A DNA stretch of 64,000 nt from Reclinomonas americana ATCC 50394. Its lineage: Eukaryota; Jakobida; Jakobea; Jakobida. The position numbers were made by a program, and so were the translations under genes. Location of the stretch: assembly GCA_048213135.1 (NCBI GenBank), contig PS015009.1:2108001-2172000 (forward strand), written 5' to 3'. Below are positions 8,725 through 17,095 of this stretch, piece after piece. Positions within the stretch are counted from its first letter, which is position 1, and each line of letters starts with the position of its first letter. The notes beneath the pieces are model-generated. The model was not told where the DNA came from. It saw only the letters and a list, made by a program, of their open reading frames with translations, and ran no database searches.

Positions 8725-10740
8725 ATGACACCAACTAAAACCGTAACGTTTTCCTCCTCCATTTCTGCCAATACCCAACTTACCAAAGGTGTATGTACCC
8801 TGTATATGATGCGTGAAGGGCAGCCTGTTAACTATGGCTCGCTTGAGGTAACCGGCAGTGATTTTCATATGGGTTTTCCATCCGATGGCAGTACCCGGTT
8901 CTATTATGCGGTGCTGGACATCAGCAATTACAAGAAAGATGGCGCAGCCCACAGCACGGGCGACCGCAACATACAACTGGTAGCCGTATTCGACAATATG
9001 GCCAATAAAGTGATGCTGAGCCCCGGATCTACCATTGCTTCCGCCTACGCGTTTGCCCGTATGACCACCATTACCGATTATGGTAAGCAAATCGACATAG
9101 CAGGAGATGAATTGAAACTGAAGATCGGCCACGGCATGAAGAATAATTTCTACCGGTCAGCAGGCGGAATCTCGGATGTATTGTCTTCTTCACCCAACGG
9201 GCTGGAAACGAACAGTTATCCCATGTTCAACTCGCTTTGTAATGTCTTTTATTATGGCCTTACTGAAAGCCAGGTGTATACCGATTTCCTGAAATACGCG
9301 GCAGGCACAAAACCCTGTCACTCCTTTTTCCAGGCGCTGGGCTATCTGGCCTGCGATCCTTTCTCACACGCGAAGGATATCTACGAACTTACCAGTACAA
9401 AAAAACAGGTGTATGAACCCTCGCTGGTCAGTATTTCCCTGCCCGGCGATTTTCAGCGCATACCTTATCACTGGTCTTTATCTATAAAAGCCAACAGGTC
9501 GGGAGCGGAAAATTTCCTGATCGCAGGAACGGCATTTGTCGTGTTTGATAAAGAAGGGAAGGCGTGGATCGCTAATAACTTTCGTGCAGGCACGCCCAAT
9601 TCAGGCACACATTGTATTGTACTGAATGCCGATGGCTCCCCGGCTGATATTTCACCAATTACCGGCGGTGGCATCCTTGGCCCCGGGTTTGGTATTGCCA
9701 TCAGTCCGGATAAAGAGAACATCGCCATCGGCAACTTCGGATGGGGCCCTGTTGAGTACAACCCGCAGCACGGAAGCGTATCCATGTTCACCTATGATGG
9801 AAAAGTAACCAGTCCGCCCAATGGTTTTATTGAAGGCAACTTCGCCAGGGTGCAGGGCATGTGTTACGACAGATTCGGCAACCTGTGGATGTGTTGTATT
9901 GGCACGCAAAAGCCGCTGGCCCCGGCCCCGGATCCTTCGTACAACTTTGAAAGTGTAAACAGCGCCGTAGTGGTATACATTGGCGGCGATCCCAAAAACG
10001 CGGTCACATTCACCGACTTTATAAATGGCCCCAGTGATGAGCATGGCCCTTTTGGTGTTGATGTAAATGAGTCGGGGCAAGCCTTCGTTTCCACCATGGG
10101 TACAAAAGACACCGACTATTATTCAGCCGTATACCTGCTGGAATTGGATGTGGTTAAGAAAAAGATCACCTGTCCTAAATATTGGGTCAGTAATTATACG
10201 AACAGCTTCGAGGATTTCAGGCAGGTGCAGATCAATTCACGCGGCGAGGTGTATGTAGGCGGAATCACCAGCAGCCGTGTTATTAAATTCACCAGCAATC
10301 TCGGTTACATGGGAGAACTGACAAACGATATACATGCTCCCTGGGGTGTAGTGTTTGACGCAGATGATAAAATGTTCGTCGCCAACTTTGGTCATGAAAA
10401 GAACAGGGGCAGTAACCCTGATTCACTCGATGCTGATGGCCATTTCGGTGTTACCATCATCACCAATGATAATGATGCCGATGCCCGGTTCCTTAACCTG
10501 CCATCGGGCGGAAATGAAGTGATGCTGGCCAATGGCATGCCGTTGTATGGCAGGCAGGATGCATCCGGCAATCATTACAAATGCTACCAGCCACTCATGC
10601 GGCTGACGTCTACGAATATTGATGCTGCGGGTAACCTGTGGTGTATGAATAACTGGAAACCTTCCGCGCTGGTAGATGTGGAACTGAACCCCGGAGGCGA
10701 TGGCGTGGTCATATTTGTTGGTGTGGCGCAGCCGTTTTAA
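8725..10740 (+). CDS. Beta-propeller (NHL/SMP-30-like) protein, unknown role
   Basis: This 671-residue protein has no obvious signal peptide. Residues about 1-150 form a separate N-terminal domain rich in beta-strand patterns. From about residue 230 there are repeated blade-like segments: GTAFVVFDKEGKAWIANNF, GMCYDRFGNLWMCC, FGVDVNESGQAFVSTMG, VQINSRGEVYVGGI, PWGVVFDADDKMFVANFG and LTSTNIDAAGNLWCMNNW. That spacing and the xDxxGxxW/VA pattern are typical of NHL or SMP-30/gluconolactonase six-bladed propellers. No catalytic residues can be assigned. It is a single gene between a divergent operon and a block of tandem repeats. It could bind a sugar, lactone or protein. Confidence 0.6.
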   Translation: MTPTKTVTFSSSISANTQLTKGVCTLYMMREGQPVNYGSLEVTGSDFHMGFPSDGSTRFYYAVLDISNYKKDGAAHSTGDRNIQLVAVFDNMANKVMLSPGSTIASAYAFARMTTITDYGKQIDIAGDELKLKIGHGMKNNFYRSAGGISDVLSSSPNGLETNSYPMFNSLCNVFYYGLTESQVYTDFLKYAAGTKPCHSFFQALGYLACDPFSHAKDIYELTSTKKQVYEPSLVSISLPGDFQRIPYHWSLSIKANRSGAENFLIAGTAFVVFDKEGKAWIANNFRAGTPNSGTHCIVLNADGSPADISPITGGGILGPGFGIAISPDKENIAIGNFGWGPVEYNPQHGSVSMFTYDGKVTSPPNGFIEGNFARVQGMCYDRFGNLWMCCIGTQKPLAPAPDPSYNFESVNSAVVVYIGGDPKNAVTFTDFINGPSDEHGPFGVDVNESGQAFVSTMGTKDTDYYSAVYLLELDVVKKKITCPKYWVSNYTNSFEDFRQVQINSRGEVYVGGITSSRVIKFTSNLGYMGELTNDIHAPWGVVFDADDKMFVANFGHEKNRGSNPDSLDADGHFGVTIITNDNDADARFLNLPSGGNEVMLANGMPLYGRQDASGNHYKCYQPLMRLTSTNIDAAGNLWCMNNWKPSALVDVELNPGGDGVVIFVGVAQPF

Positions 10741-10755
10741 TAAAGAGGATGTTAT

Positions 10756-11213
10756 GTTCCGCGGGGTCTCCGGGTTGACAGGTCTCCAGTACCGGTAAAC
10801 GTTCCGCCGGGGTCTCCGGTTGGATAAGTATTTTGTTCAGACGAACCTCCTCCGGGACCCCGGCGATATCGTTTTATTTAATCTTCGTTCACATCCAGTT
10901 TATTGATGTTCCGCCGTGGTCTTCTGGTTGACAGGTCTCCAGTACCGGTAAACGTTCCGCCGTGGTCTCCGGTTGGATAAGTATTTTGTTCAGACGAACC
11001 TCCACCGGGACCCCGGTGATATTGCCTTGTTCAATCTTCCTTCACATCCAGTTCATTGATGTTCCGCCGTGGTCTTCTGGTTGACAGGTCTCCAGTACCG
11101 GTAAACGTTCCGCCGTGGTCTCCGGTTGGATAAGTATTTTGTTCAGACGAACCTCCACCGGGACCCCGGTGATATTGCCTTGTTCAATCTTCCTTCACAT
11201 CCAGTTCATTGAT
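10756..11213. repeat. Three tandem copies of a 153-bp unit
   Basis: Units start at 10756, 10908 and 11061 (lengths 152, 153 and 153). Copies 2 and 3 are nearly identical; copy 1 has diverged. Each unit begins GTTCCGCCG, contains two GTTCCGCC half-elements and the palindromic GGGACCCCGG core, and ends with the sequence TTCACATCCAGTT(C/T)ATTGAT. In copy 3 that tail is the coding 3' end of the minus-strand gene at 11184-11948. The unit therefore joins a gene tail to the downstream repeat element and was then amplified in tandem. Confidence 0.92.
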
Positions 11214-11948
11214 CTGGTCCTTATAATCAGAGGGGAGGAGTATATTCTTAAACAACCAGTCCATCTTCATTACCCGGCTTACTTTATACAACGGCACCAT
11301 CGGTGTAAGAAAGGAAAAATCGTTGAAATGCAGCAGTTCCTTCACTCTTTCGGGTACCACCAGTTTTTGCGCCTCCAGCAATACTTTAAACCGCATAGCG
11401 CCCAGGTGTTTTTTGTATTGCTTAAAAAGATCGGACGTGTATTCACTTTTTTGCAGGTTCTCCATTAAGTGACTCTTTCTTACTGGCAGCCATGCGATGT
11501 AGGTAAGGGGTAACTCCTTCAATCCCATCCTGTCGCCCAGCCGGTAAAAAACGTTGTAAACATCTTCCTTTTCATCATCACTTAATTTTTTCTCCAGCAG
11601 TTCGTAAGCGGCAATGGAATAATGTATGAGCATGAACAACACATCGCGGTAAGCCCAGTCGGGGATGGAGGAGCCGCGGTTCTTTTCTACGGCAGCATGG
11701 ATATGCCGCAGGGTATCAATGGCGGCAACGGCTTCCGCTTCAGCAGAAAAAACGATCTTTCGTGCATACTGAACGGTAGAGAATAACCGGCCAATAGGAT
11801 CCGCGGGCAGTTTACCGGTAAAGTAAAGCCAGTCCACAGCTTTGTTAAGCGCAAACTCTGCCGAGGCACCGGCAAAAATGAAAAGTACCGTATCACTCTT
11901 GCCCCATATTTTCCTGACAACCGAAGTCTTTTCAACGAAGAACTGCAT
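11184..11948 (-). CDS. MpaB/rubber-oxygenase-like (DUF2236) family protein
   Basis: This 254-residue protein is mostly helical. The segments GASAEFALNKAVDWLYFTGKL, GRLFSTVQYARKIVFSAEAE, LRHIHAAVEK and IPDWAYRDVLFMLIHYSIAAYELL resemble the helical haem-binding oxygenase fold of MpaB and latex-clearing enzymes (DUF2236). His79 and His82 in RHIHAAVE and the later LIHYS histidine are candidates for the metal or haem site. The substrate is not predictable. The last 10 codons lie inside the third tandem repeat unit, and matching gene-tail remnants occur in units 1 and 2. The assignment rests on motif resemblance only. Confidence 0.6.
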   Translation of the reverse strand: MQFFVEKTSVVRKIWGKSDTVLFIFAGASAEFALNKAVDWLYFTGKLPADPIGRLFSTVQYARKIVFSAEAEAVAAIDTLRHIHAAVEKNRGSSIPDWAYRDVLFMLIHYSIAAYELLEKKLSDDEKEDVYNVFYRLGDRMGLKELPLTYIAWLPVRKSHLMENLQKSEYTSDLFKQYKKHLGAMRFKVLLEAQKLVVPERVKELLHFNDFSFLTPMVPLYKVSRVMKMDWLFKNILLPSDYKDQINELDVKED

Positions 11949-12037
11949 AAGGAGAAATTACCTTGTGCTAAGTTAGGCAACAAATAAATTTCCGCAAAAC
12001 GATGGAGGATTGGTGGTATGCCAGTTTGAAGGGTTCA

Positions 12038-12100
12038 GTCATCCCGACGAAGGAGGGATCTCATTTGAATGCCTATAGATGCTTTGTTCCTCAGCATGAC
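12038..12100. repeat. Short palindromic interspersed element (copy 1)
   Basis: This 63-bp element has imperfect inverted ends GTCATCCCGA and TCAGCATGAC and an inner AGGAGGGATCTC. A second copy with the same layout is at 44129-44193. It lies between the ends of two minus-strand genes, as expected for a REP/BOX-like intergenic repeat. Confidence 0.6.
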
Positions 12101-12119
12101 AATACAGTACAGAAACAGG

Positions 12120-13046
12120 TTACCCAAACGAATGCCTGAACTCCAGCGGCGATACACTCGTTTTGGTCTTGAATAGTTTACTGAATGATTGCGGGTGTTC
12201 AAAACCCAGTTCATAAGCAATCTCGCTGACCGACATATCTGTTGTCGATAATTTTTCCTTCGCCCTTTCAATCAATTTATCGTGAATATGCTGTTGGGTA
12301 CTTTGTCCTGTAATGGTTTTAAGCAGGCCGCTCAGGTAATTGGGCGACACATTTAATGCTTTGGCAACATACTGAACGGTGGGTAATCCTTTTTGCTGCA
12401 GGTCGTTGCTGCGCAGGTAGTCCGACAATACATTTTCCAGCCGCTCCAGTATTTTGTGATGCGCCACTTTTCTTGTTATGAACTGCCGCTGGTAAAACCT
12501 GTTGGCATAGGTCAGCAACAGTTCCAGTTGAGCCAGTATCACATCCTGGCTGAACTGGTCTATGTTTGAATGGTACTCCTGCGCAATATTTTCCATGATA
12601 CTCTTCATTGTCGTCTCTTCCTTGTCCGACAAGTGCAGCGCTTCATGGGCGGAGTAGTCAAAATACTCGTATTGCTTTATGGATTTCGCCAACGGTGTAT
12701 TCCAGAGAAAATCAGGATGAATAAGTAATATCCATCCTGATGGTTTTGATGTTGAATTTTCTTCCACCTCCACACGCAGCGATTGACCCGGCGACATAAA
12801 GAACATAACGCCGCCGTCAAAGTCATAATCCTGCTGACCGTATTTCATCCTCGCATTGGCGGGCAGACCCCGCTTTATGGATATCGAGTAAAAATCAAAT
12901 ACCCAGTTGACCGAATTGTTTTCCGGCGAATGGCGCATCATCCCGTAATCCACCACGCTTATCAGCGGGTGCTCCGGGCGGGGCAATTCTCTCAGCTCAT
13001 GAAATTCATGAATCGTCTTTATCCTGTATGTAGTTGTAGCGGTCAC
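12120..13046 (-). CDS. AraC-family transcriptional regulator
   Basis: This 308-residue protein has a cupin-like N-terminal sensing domain (about 20-160) and a C-terminal pair of helix-turn-helix motifs (about 205-305: VQYVAKALNVSPNYLSGLLKTITG and SVSEIAYELGFEHPQSFSKLFKTKTSVSPLEFRHSF). The start codon is GTG at 13044-13046; the next ATG, 34 codons later, would remove part of the N-terminal domain. It lies 15 bases after the NmrA-like reductase gene on the same strand, so it is probably cotranscribed with it and may control it. The ligand is unknown. Confidence 0.9.
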   Translation of the reverse strand: MTATTTYRIKTIHEFHELRELPRPEHPLISVVDYGMMRHSPENNSVNWVFDFYSISIKRGLPANARMKYGQQDYDFDGGVMFFMSPGQSLRVEVEENSTSKPSGWILLIHPDFLWNTPLAKSIKQYEYFDYSAHEALHLSDKEETTMKSIMENIAQEYHSNIDQFSQDVILAQLELLLTYANRFYQRQFITRKVAHHKILERLENVLSDYLRSNDLQQKGLPTVQYVAKALNVSPNYLSGLLKTITGQSTQQHIHDKLIERAKEKLSTTDMSVSEIAYELGFEHPQSFSKLFKTKTSVSPLEFRHSFG

Positions 13047-13061
13047 CGGGTAAAGTTATTA

Positions 13062-13955
13062 CTATTGATGGTATGCGGCGGCAAACTCACGGGCAAAGCC
13101 TGTCATTTTTGTTTTGCCCAAAACCGGTTTGTTGCGGAAATAATCTTCCAGCAGCAGGCCGTTGTGTATGGAAGCGTTCATGTCTGTCAACCCCTTTGCG
13201 GTAGCGGGATTAATACCCGCGGCTGTAAGCCCTGCCAGCATTTGTTCGTCGCTGATCAGTTGCCATTGTAAACCCGGTATGCCAATGGCCTCGCCCAGTA
13301 TACCAGCAATGTCGCTGCAACTGATCTCTTCACTGGCCACGTAACGTATCTTCCTGCCGTTGATGCCGCCTGTTATTTCTTCCGCAACTGCGGTTGCAAT
13401 ATCCAGTGGCGATACCCACGGACAAACATCATTTTCGCCATAGTTGGACGCCATTACGCCCTGCGATTTTATGGAATGGATAAAACTGAACAGGTTGTAA
13501 TAAAAAGCAGTCGGGCGCATCGTGGTAATAGACACATCTGCAGGTAAAGCACTGAGGATATTCTCCACGTTGTGATGCATCACCAGCATACCGTTGCCGC
13601 TGCTCATATTGCCGCCAATACTGCTCAGGTGTACCACGCGTTTCACACCCGAAGCGGCGATCGCCTGCACATAATTACGACCGATGATGTTGTAGTGCTC
13701 TACTATGTCAAAACCCGGACTAAGATAATTGCCCGGCGGTATCATGCAGTACACCACGTCAGCGCCGGTAAAAGCCTGTGTAATGAATGCCGCGTCTTGC
13801 AGTGAACCAATGGCCGCTGTAGCACCTAATGCCTCAATATCTTTTTGTTTGCCGGCGTCGCTGCTGATCACCTTAACCGAATGCCCCTTTTGCACCAGCT
13901 CCTGTGTAAGTGGCTGGCTGATGTGGCCCAGGGAGCCTGTAACTGTAATTTTCAT
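13062..13955 (-). CDS. NmrA-like NAD(P)-binding reductase or sensor
   Basis: This 297-residue protein has a Rossmann fold at the N-terminus (MKITVTGSLGHISQPLTQELVQKGHSVKVI), although the usual GxxGxxG glycine pattern is altered to GSLGHIS. The segments GADVVYCMIPPG and GVKRVVHLSSIG follow the NmrA/atypical SDR pattern, and the classic YxxxK active site is not evident. Members reduce quinones or sense NADP redox state. It is the first gene of a two-gene unit with the AraC regulator, and a TAnnTTTG promoter box lies about 55 bases upstream. Confidence 0.8.
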   Translation of the reverse strand: MKITVTGSLGHISQPLTQELVQKGHSVKVISSDAGKQKDIEALGATAAIGSLQDAAFITQAFTGADVVYCMIPPGNYLSPGFDIVEHYNIIGRNYVQAIAASGVKRVVHLSSIGGNMSSGNGMLVMHHNVENILSALPADVSITTMRPTAFYYNLFSFIHSIKSQGVMASNYGENDVCPWVSPLDIATAVAEEITGGINGRKIRYVASEEISCSDIAGILGEAIGIPGLQWQLISDEQMLAGLTAAGINPATAKGLTDMNASIHNGLLLEDYFRNKPVLGKTKMTGFAREFAAAYHQ

Positions 13956-14010
13956 TTGTGTGTTGTTTTATTACCGCAAAATTGCGGATGCCTGTGACAA
14001 TCCGCGTAGC

Positions 14011-14018
14011 CAAATCTA
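14011..14018 (-). promoter_or_regulatory. Putative -7 promoter box for the reductase/AraC operon
   Basis: The minus strand reads TAGATTTG, an exact match to the Bacteroidota -7 consensus TAnnTTTG, 55 bases upstream of the reductase start. No good -33 TTTG is present at the expected distance. The remaining 13956-14323 intergenic stretch holds only a small hairpin (GCGGCAT / ATGCCGC near 14148-14171). Confidence 0.4.
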
Positions 14019-14323
14019 ACATTGTTGTAGTGTAATGTAAGGGGGAGCTGTTCTACCGTTAAATCACCCGAAATTTGGCCGGGCATAGGAAATCGATTTT
14101 TTTGTATGTATATTAGCTTACCCTGTCCTGTTAAATTCTGCTTTAGCGGCATGTTGTCTTCTGAATGCCGCACAGGAAAAGAATCCACGCTTCTCTGAAA
14201 AGCTGCCAATACAATGAAAGATCAGCGCTGGTTTTAGTGGTATCGTGTAATGCGGCAATCGAAATTCGCCGGTGCGGGAAGTCTGAATATTTATTAAACC
14301 CTTCACATAAAAACTAAACCCCT

Positions 14324-14827
14324 ATGGCAAAGAAATCTGTATCTGGTTACCAGGTAACTGGTACGAATGACGCCGCACTCTTTACTTTGAAAATTCATCG
14401 TGGTGATGGTATGGCATTACTGGGAATGAACTGGAAGAGCGGCAAACCTCCACTCGATTTTGTGGGCTTCTCTATTGAATACAAGGAGCCGAATGGCGCT
14501 AAATTTTTTCCTTTAAGAAACAGGATCAGTTTTCCCGGGGCAAAAAAAGATGACCCCAATGTAAGGTATACCCTGCGAAGCCCGATACAGATGTTCCGCT
14601 GGGTGCATTTCCCGCGAAATGCGGAGCTGGAAGGATTGTTTATCTATAAAGTAAAACCTGTGTTCATGAATGAAGCGGGCGAGCTGAGTTATGGAGAATC
14701 GCAGCAGGCGTCTATTGCCCTGGCAAGGGAGACTTATCCCAAGGCACTCAATGTAACGTTTACCCGGGGCTTTATTTCTTCGCAGGCCTTTGTTAACAGC
14801 TACGAAAAAAAAAGGGCCTGTGTCTGA
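14324..14827 (+). CDS. N-terminal domain of a phospholipase D-like protein (frame broken at A9)
   Basis: The 167-residue frame has a beta-rich, fibronectin-III-like domain (FSIEYKEPNGAKFFPLRN, RWVHFPRNAELEGLFIYKVKPVFM) and ends FVNSYEKKRACV. The last residues come after a run of nine A at 14805-14813. Dropping one A continues smoothly into the phospholipase D frame at 14790-16055. The two therefore probably encode one protein of about 576 residues with an N-terminal binding domain and a C-terminal catalytic domain. The break may be a homopolymer error or a true frameshift. Confidence 0.6.
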   Translation: MAKKSVSGYQVTGTNDAALFTLKIHRGDGMALLGMNWKSGKPPLDFVGFSIEYKEPNGAKFFPLRNRISFPGAKKDDPNVRYTLRSPIQMFRWVHFPRNAELEGLFIYKVKPVFMNEAGELSYGESQQASIALARETYPKALNVTFTRGFISSQAFVNSYEKKRACV

Positions 14828-16055
14828 ACTGCTTCCCAAAAATTCCAAAGAAGGGCTTGATTTTATACCCACTCATCCCGAAGCCACGAAGGCGCTGGCA
14901 TGGATGGGCTTCGAAGCGTATAGTGCCATTCTAGAAGTATTGGATGAGGCTATCAAAAATACGAAAGCCAAAGTTTGCATGATCGCTTATGATCTTAACC
15001 AACCTGAGATTGTGAACAGGTTAAAAAAACTGAAGAAGCGCCTGCGCATCATTATCGACAACTCAAAGGATCATGGCGAAGAAGGTTCTGCGGAGAATGA
15101 AGCAGCCGAAATGCTGATGGCTACTGCCGGGGAAGATAATGTGGTTCGCCAGAAGATGGGCAGCCTGCAGCATAATAAAACCATTGTGGTGGATGGCCCC
15201 GGATTGAAAAAGGCGGTTTGCGGATCGACCAACTTATCGTGGCGGGGTATTTTTGTTCAGAATAATAATGCCATCGTTCTCACCGGCAGCAAGCCTGTAG
15301 CCTTGTTTACTGAAGCGTTTGAGAATTTCTGGACGGTGGGCGACAGCAATAAAGTGGCGTTGTTCAGCAAAACAAAATCACCCACCTGGCAACCGCTGGA
15401 ACTGTCTGGTATAGATGCGGAGGTTACCTTTTCCCCGCACAGCGACGACAACTCGGCATTGCAGGCCATTGGTGATGACATTGGCACGGTGGAGTCCAGC
15501 CTCTTGTATTCCATGGCCTTCCTCGCACAAACGGGCGGGCCCATCAGGGATGCATTGACTAAGATCACCAAAAACAAAAAGATATTCGTGTATGGAATTG
15601 CAGATAAACCTGTTGGTGGTATCGATTTAAAAAGTTCCGACGCCAACCCGCAACCTGTTTCACCCGAAGTGATTGCTGAACATATTCCCGAGCCGTTCAG
15701 GAAGGAGCCAACCGGTGGTGGCGGCATACGTATGCACCACAAATTCCTGGTTATGGACTTCAATACCGACAATGCCCGGGTGTATATGGGGTCGTATAAT
15801 TTTTCAGGTGTGGCGGATTCCAAGAACGGGGAAAATCTTTTGGTGATCCGCGACAGGAGGGTAGCCACCTCCTACATGATTGAAGCCGTACGCATATTCG
15901 ATCACTACGAATTCAGGCTGGCACAGGCCAAGGCGGAAACCAAAAAGGATAAGCTGGAACTGAAATTCCCACCCGCCACTAAAAAGGAAAAACCCTGGTG
16001 GGATAAATTTTATACCAATAAAAGATACATCAACGACCGCCAACTGTTCTCCTGA
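14790..16055 (+). CDS. Phospholipase D-like phosphodiesterase domain (C-terminal part of split gene)
   Basis: The frame gives 421 residues; the first few (MLTATKK) are an artefact of reading upstream of the frame break. Two HKD half-sites are visible: His128-x-Lys130 with Asp135 and the trailing GSTN, and His316-x-Lys318 with Asp323 and the trailing GSYNFSG. Two such sites per chain are the catalytic signature of the PLD superfamily, which cleaves phosphodiester bonds through a phosphohistidine intermediate. Substrates range from lipids to nucleic acids and cannot be chosen here. There is no signal peptide. Confidence is high for the domain, lower for how the gene is really read. Confidence 0.82.
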   Translation: MLTATKKKGPVSELLPKNSKEGLDFIPTHPEATKALAWMGFEAYSAILEVLDEAIKNTKAKVCMIAYDLNQPEIVNRLKKLKKRLRIIIDNSKDHGEEGSAENEAAEMLMATAGEDNVVRQKMGSLQHNKTIVVDGPGLKKAVCGSTNLSWRGIFVQNNNAIVLTGSKPVALFTEAFENFWTVGDSNKVALFSKTKSPTWQPLELSGIDAEVTFSPHSDDNSALQAIGDDIGTVESSLLYSMAFLAQTGGPIRDALTKITKNKKIFVYGIADKPVGGIDLKSSDANPQPVSPEVIAEHIPEPFRKEPTGGGGIRMHHKFLVMDFNTDNARVYMGSYNFSGVADSKNGENLLVIRDRRVATSYMIEAVRIFDHYEFRLAQAKAETKKDKLELKFPPATKKEKPWWDKFYTNKRYINDRQLFS

Positions 16056-16076
16056 CCATCCCACCTTAATACAGTA

Positions 16077-16115
16077 AACCGGCTGGCACAATGGGGGTAT
16101 TTGTGCCGGCCGGTT
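16077..16115. terminator. Hairpin after the phospholipase D-like gene
   Basis: A 15-bp nearly perfect inverted repeat (AACCGGCTGGCACAA and its partner) with an 8-nt loop begins 22 bases after the stop. No strong T run follows, so termination is plausible but not certain. Confidence 0.45.
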
Positions 16116-16141
16116 CTGTATTCTTCTGTACCGGTTATTTT

Positions 16142-16233
16142 GGGCGTTACCCGCCGGTAGCGGGTCGGGCTGTACGCTGCAAGTCCTCGCTCGCTTGCGC
16201 TCACTCCGGGCTTTCCGCTTCCATCCCTAACGC
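16142..16233. repeat. Structured intergenic sequence, possible dispersed element
   Basis: This GC-rich stretch contains a hairpin (CCCGC CGGTA GCGGG), then TGCAAGTCCTCGCTCG and GGGCTTTCCGCTTCCATCCC. The AAGTCC and GGGCTT parts can pair. From memory, similarly worded intergenic sequences occur in other Bacteroidota genomes, but I cannot check this. No coding potential is evident. Confidence 0.3.
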
Positions 16234-16285
16234 AGTTCTCCGCCAACTTTATCGTACAGGAATAATCATACATTCTCTCACTCCC

Positions 16286-16352
16286 GTTCCGCCGGGGCCT
16301 CCGGTTGAATAAGTTATATTGTTCAGACAAACCTCTTCCGGGACCCCGGTGC
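16286..16352. repeat. Interspersed palindromic element, same family as in the 153-bp repeats
   Basis: Left arm GTTCCGCCGGGGCCTCCGGTTG and right arm CCTCTTCCGGGACCCCGGTG flank a core with TTGTTCAGAC. The same left arm, core and right arm occur in each tandem unit at 10756-11213, and the right arm alone occurs at the 3' ends of the direct repeats at 16499-16726 and 18351-18582. This looks like a small non-autonomous mobile or REP-like element. Confidence 0.7.
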
Positions 16353-16390
16353 ATATCGTGGAATTTTTTCACCCGGTTCGTTTCCCCGTT

Positions 16391-16444
16391 NNNNNNNNNN
16401 NNNNNNNNNNNNNNNNNNNNNNNNNNNNNNNNNNNNNNNNNNNN
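16391..16444. other. Assembly gap (54 N)
   Basis: Fifty-four undetermined bases lie between two repeat copies, which is where short-read assemblers usually break. The true length is unknown. Confidence 0.99.
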
Positions 16445-16498
16445 ACACCAACCAGAATCTTATCCAACTTTAGGTTTTCATTACTAAGTGCAGGTTTT

Positions 16499-16726
16499 TT
16501 TAGCAGGCGTAGAGCAGAATTACTAAAGTTGAAGCTACAGTAGTACAAAAGCCAAATCATGGAATGAACCCGGGATGGGGCCGTATTCGATCCCGGGGTC
16601 TTTTTTTGGACAAGCAAAAAAGAATATAGAAAACAAAAACGAGAATGATAAGTCTCCACCAATCCAACTTCACCAAGAATAAGAATAAGCCCCAAACTCA
16701 GATGAACTTCTTCCGTGACCCCGGTG
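16499..16726. repeat. 228-bp interspersed direct repeat, copy 1
   Basis: It matches 18351-18582 along its length: TTTAGCAGGCGT at the start, ACAGTAGTACAA, a terminator-like hairpin (16569-16607), GGACAAGCAAAAAAG, ATAAGTCTCCACCAATCCAACTT, and the right arm of the palindromic element at the end. A third, partial copy is at 21393-21514. Copies 1 and 2 flank a 1.6-kb block with three genes. Confidence 0.85.
16569..16607 (+). terminator. Terminator-like hairpin inside repeat copy 1
   Basis: The stem CCCGGGAT / ATCCCGGG has a 13-nt loop and is followed by GTC and seven T. The equivalent hairpins in the other two copies keep the stem while changing its sequence. Confidence 0.65.
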
Positions 16727-16738
16727 CCTGGTATATAT

Positions 16739-16969
16739 TCAACGATCATCATAATGCCCGCTTACCTCAATCACAATCTTTCCCTCATCCTCCAGTCGTA
16801 CAGTAACGATCTGCCCGCCGCTAAAGCCCCATTCCTTCAGCCATTTACCGCACAGCCGCAGGTCAGGATATTCCATACCTCCCAGGTTCCTTGCATATTG
16901 TTTGTTACAAATGGTCAGCCGCCGCTCTTTCATTGCTGTTTTCATAAGTGTGGGTTTTAGGCAAAGCAA
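16739..16969 (-). CDS. SymE-like type I toxin family protein
   Basis: This small protein has up to 76 residues; starts at codons 1, 9 or 13 are possible, and the conserved part begins about residue 16 (RRLTIC). The segment PDLRLCGKWLKEWGFSGGQIVTV followed by GKIVIEV is characteristic of the SymE family, an AbrB-like fold. In Escherichia coli the founding member is an SOS-induced RNA-cleaving toxin controlled by an antisense RNA; whether this homologue is toxic is unknown. It is divergent from an XRE regulator gene 126 bases away and lies inside a repeat-flanked block. No antisense RNA can be recognised from sequence alone. Confidence 0.7.
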   Translation of the reverse strand: MLCLKPTLMKTAMKERRLTICNKQYARNLGGMEYPDLRLCGKWLKEWGFSGGQIVTVRLEDEGKIVIEVSGHYDDR

Positions 16970-17083
16970 GTATTACATCAGGTGGTATACTATTCACCCG
17001 CAGCATATTTTATTCATGGAGTTGCACATATCCGCAGGCAAATTATCCGTGGAAAGCCGTACTTTCCCTCATCTAAAAAAAGG

Positions 17084-17091
17084 TACATTTG
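17084..17091 (+). promoter_or_regulatory. Possible -7 box of the XRE regulator
   Basis: TACATTTG matches TAnnTTTG exactly, but it ends only 4 bases before the favoured ATG at 17096. Transcription from it would give a leaderless or nearly leaderless message. No -33 element is seen. Confidence 0.25.
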
Positions 17092-17095
17092 TTAT

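Noticed and set aside
10756-11213. CRISPR array
   Set aside because: The 153-bp units are contiguous without unique spacers, and there are no cas genes.
16569-16600. tRNA T-arm (TTCGATCCC wording)
   Set aside because: The pairing forms a simple long hairpin with a T run; no acceptor, D or anticodon arms are present. I found no tRNA or rRNA gene in the window.
16982-17095. Longer N-terminus for the XRE regulator
   Set aside because: The 38 extra codons are not protein-like and lie upstream of a TAnnTTTG box; the helix-turn-helix family starts near ATG 17096.
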